A stretch of DNA of 16,456 nt from an uncultured Saprospiraceae bacterium (GTDB lineage Bacteria > Bacteroidota > Bacteroidia > Chitinophagales > Saprospiraceae). A program made the translations under genes and the position numbers. The stretch is from the NCBI GenBank assembly GCA_937930625.1, contig CALHBW010000099.1, forward strand, positions 1-16,456, read 5' to 3'. Numbering within the stretch: position 1 is the stretch's first letter; every line of letters starts with the position of its first letter. This document shows positions 15,281-16,456 of this stretch, in pieces. The notes beneath the pieces are model-generated. The model saw only the letters and a list, made by a program, of their open reading frames with translations. It had not been told where the DNA came from and made no database searches.

Positions 15281-16207
15281 TCAGGTACTCATTAATGTTT
15301 CGATGTTAATAAATTTATCTTCCCAACCTTCACCAAATATACCCGGCGAGTGTGTTGCAATAATCAACTGGCAGTTTGGATTAATGGTGCGTAGAGTTTC
15401 GATGAGTTTGAATTGCCAGCTTAGATGCAGTGAAATTTCGGGTTCGTCCAAAAGGAGAACTCGAGGTCTTTCCTCTTGCAAAAACACCTGAAAAAGAATA
15501 ATGAGCAACTGCTTTTCTCCGCCTGATAATTGATTGGTTTGCAGTTGATTAGTACCATTTTGAAAAACAATATTTTTATCTTCTGTGAATTGAATACGTT
15601 TATTGGTTTTTTGAAAAAAATTATCAATGATATTGAAAAAATCTCGTACGCGACGTTCTTCTCTATCTGCTTCTTTTCTCTTGTTTGCTTTGTATAATTC
15701 GATTGTCTTTGATTGTATTTTAGAATCCAATTTGACAAAATTAAACTCGTATAAATTCCCGTCAATCAATGTCTCTAACTCTATCTCAAGCGGTGTATTC
15801 GTCTCCGTGACTTTATCTATACTTTTGATTGGTGTGTCAAAAGTATTTACTAAACTACGATTTCTACTAGAAGTACCATCTCCAATTCCCCACTGGTCTC
15901 CACTTCCGGTTATTTGTTTATTCTCATCAACATTTATCTTGACTGTTGTTCCATACTCCTTGAATTTCATTTTTCTACGAAAATGATTATTATCCGGATT
16001 ATCGTAATGCTCATGTACGTGAGGGAAGTGAGGCTCATAAAGTATATTATCGATTATCCTAAGAATTGTCGTTTTACCACTCCCATTAATACCTCCTAAA
16101 ATATTTACATCATCATTTAATTCCCATTCAAAATTATATTTACCCCATAGGTTTTTGATTTCTATGAAATTTATTTTGTTAATGTATTTGCGATGAAATT
16201 CAGGCAT
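15281..16207 (-). CDS. AAA/ABC-type ATPase, AriA-like partner of DUF4435
   Basis: This 308-residue protein has an ABC/SMC-like ATPase core. Walker A is GINGSGKT (39-46, K45), the signature LSGGEKQ lies at 227-233, Walker B is VLLLDEPE (250-257, with D254 and E255), and the H-loop is THS at 285-287. Residues 160-205 are charged and helical (DSKIQSKTIELYKANKRKEADREERRVRDFF) and probably form the insertion that contacts the partner. An ATPase of this AAA15/21 type followed directly by DUF4435 is the PARIS arrangement. It is shorter than I recall for the characterised enterobacterial AriA, so it may be a compact variant. The ATG at 16207 is well placed, 83 bp after the stop of the membrane protein gene. 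A broken paralogue lies at 12100-12711. Other ATPase-nuclease defence pairs remain possible. Confidence 0.78.
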   Translation of the reverse strand: MPEFHRKYINKINFIEIKNLWGKYNFEWELNDDVNILGGINGSGKTTILRIIDNILYEPHFPHVHEHYDNPDNNHFRRKMKFKEYGTTVKINVDENKQITGSGDQWGIGDGTSSRNRSLVNTFDTPIKSIDKVTETNTPLEIELETLIDGNLYEFNFVKLDSKIQSKTIELYKANKRKEADREERRVRDFFNIIDNFFQKTNKRIQFTEDKNIVFQNGTNQLQTNQLSGGEKQLLIILFQVFLQEERPRVLLLDEPEISLHLSWQFKLIETLRTINPNCQLIIATHSPGIFGEGWEDKFINIETLMST

Positions 16208-16290
16208 ATTTATTTTATAAATTACAACAGCAGAGAAATGCGTTTCTTTAATTCAATAAAATTACAAAAAATCACATAAAAACTCAAATA
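16208..16290 (-). promoter_or_regulatory. Short AT-rich gap before the ATPase gene
   Basis: These 83 bases separate the membrane protein stop from the ATPase start and presumably carry the promoter of the ATPase-DUF4435 operon. No clear box was found. The corresponding stretch is absent in front of the broken ATPase copy, where the gene tail joins the truncated frame directly. Confidence 0.3.
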
Positions 16291-16456
16291 TCAACTACGC
16301 CACAACCTCACCAAAAGCGTCTCAATCAACAAAAACGCCAATGCCATAATCAAAAACCATTTCCACAAAATCACGCCGCGACTGCGTTCTCCGATAAGTT
16401 CTGTAAAATTAGTTTGGTCGCCGGAGCGAATGACGCTTGCCTGTGCACCTGCGAGG
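16291..16456 (-). CDS. C-terminal end of a membrane protein (partial), BatA-like in style
   Basis: Only the last 54 codons are inside the window, ending at TGA (16293-16291). The sequence runs from LAGAQASVIRSGDQTNFTEL through GERSRGVILWKW into a hydrophobic helix (FLIMALAFLLIETLLV) and a short basic end (RLWRS). A single transmembrane helix right at the C terminus after an RGxxLWKW motif is typical of Bacteroidota BatA/aerotolerance-type membrane proteins, which is the best guess. Parts of this tail are repeated at 14242-14339 and 12712-12783, so this is probably the parental copy. Confidence 0.65.
   Translation of the reverse strand, partial: LAGAQASVIRSGDQTNFTELIGERSRGVILWKWFLIMALAFLLIETLLVRLWRS

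Noticed and set aside
15303..15986. Plus-strand open frames opposite the ATPase gene, and the similar ones at 12113-12685
   Set aside because: They recur in both ATPase copies only because the minus-strand genes are paralogous; they have no motifs and no credible starts.

Overview
The window looks like chromosomal DNA from a Bacteroidota bacterium, most likely Saprospiraceae-like. The clues are two large secreted proteins with C-terminal type IX secretion (T9SS type A) sorting domains, thrombospondin type 3 and GEVED-like domains, AT-rich intergenic DNA and starts without Shine-Dalgarno sequences. No rRNA, tRNA, CRISPR array, integrase or transposase gene was seen. This taxonomic call is inference.

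Layout. Positions 1-49 hold the start of a minus-strand gene whose first 16 residues resemble small antitoxins. Positions 415-1627 are a tight plus-strand pair: an endonuclease/exonuclease/phosphatase (EEP) family protein and an unknown 132-residue protein. A relic of the 3' end of the second gene, with its terminator, lies upstream at about 159-227. Positions 1783-4720 (minus) hold a secreted multi-domain T9SS protein and a short-chain dehydrogenase. Positions 4796-6508 (plus) encode an orphan family 5 solute-binding protein, facing a 73-residue unknown protein at 6515-6736 (minus). Positions 6983-11677 (minus) encode a 1564-residue secreted metalloprotease with calcium-binding repeats, including a 147-bp in-frame tandem array. 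Several gene boundaries carry long inverted repeats made of short simple words, with a different word at each place.

The most interesting part is 12065-16456, all on the minus strand. The window edge holds the last 54 codons of a membrane protein gene ending in a transmembrane helix, BatA-like in style. Next comes an AAA/ABC-type ATPase gene and, 2 bp on, a DUF4435 gene. Together these resemble the PARIS (AriA/AriB) anti-phage system. A degraded copy of the 3' end of the membrane gene follows, then a secreted 476-residue protein of unknown function. A second degraded copy comes next, then a broken second copy of the ATPase that has lost its Walker A half and is fused out of frame to the last 19 codons of a DUF4435 gene. 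The region therefore reads as a series of cassettes, each bounded by a copy of the same gene tail. This suggests repeated insertion or tandem duplication at the 3' end of one gene, with an intact and a decayed defence module side by side.
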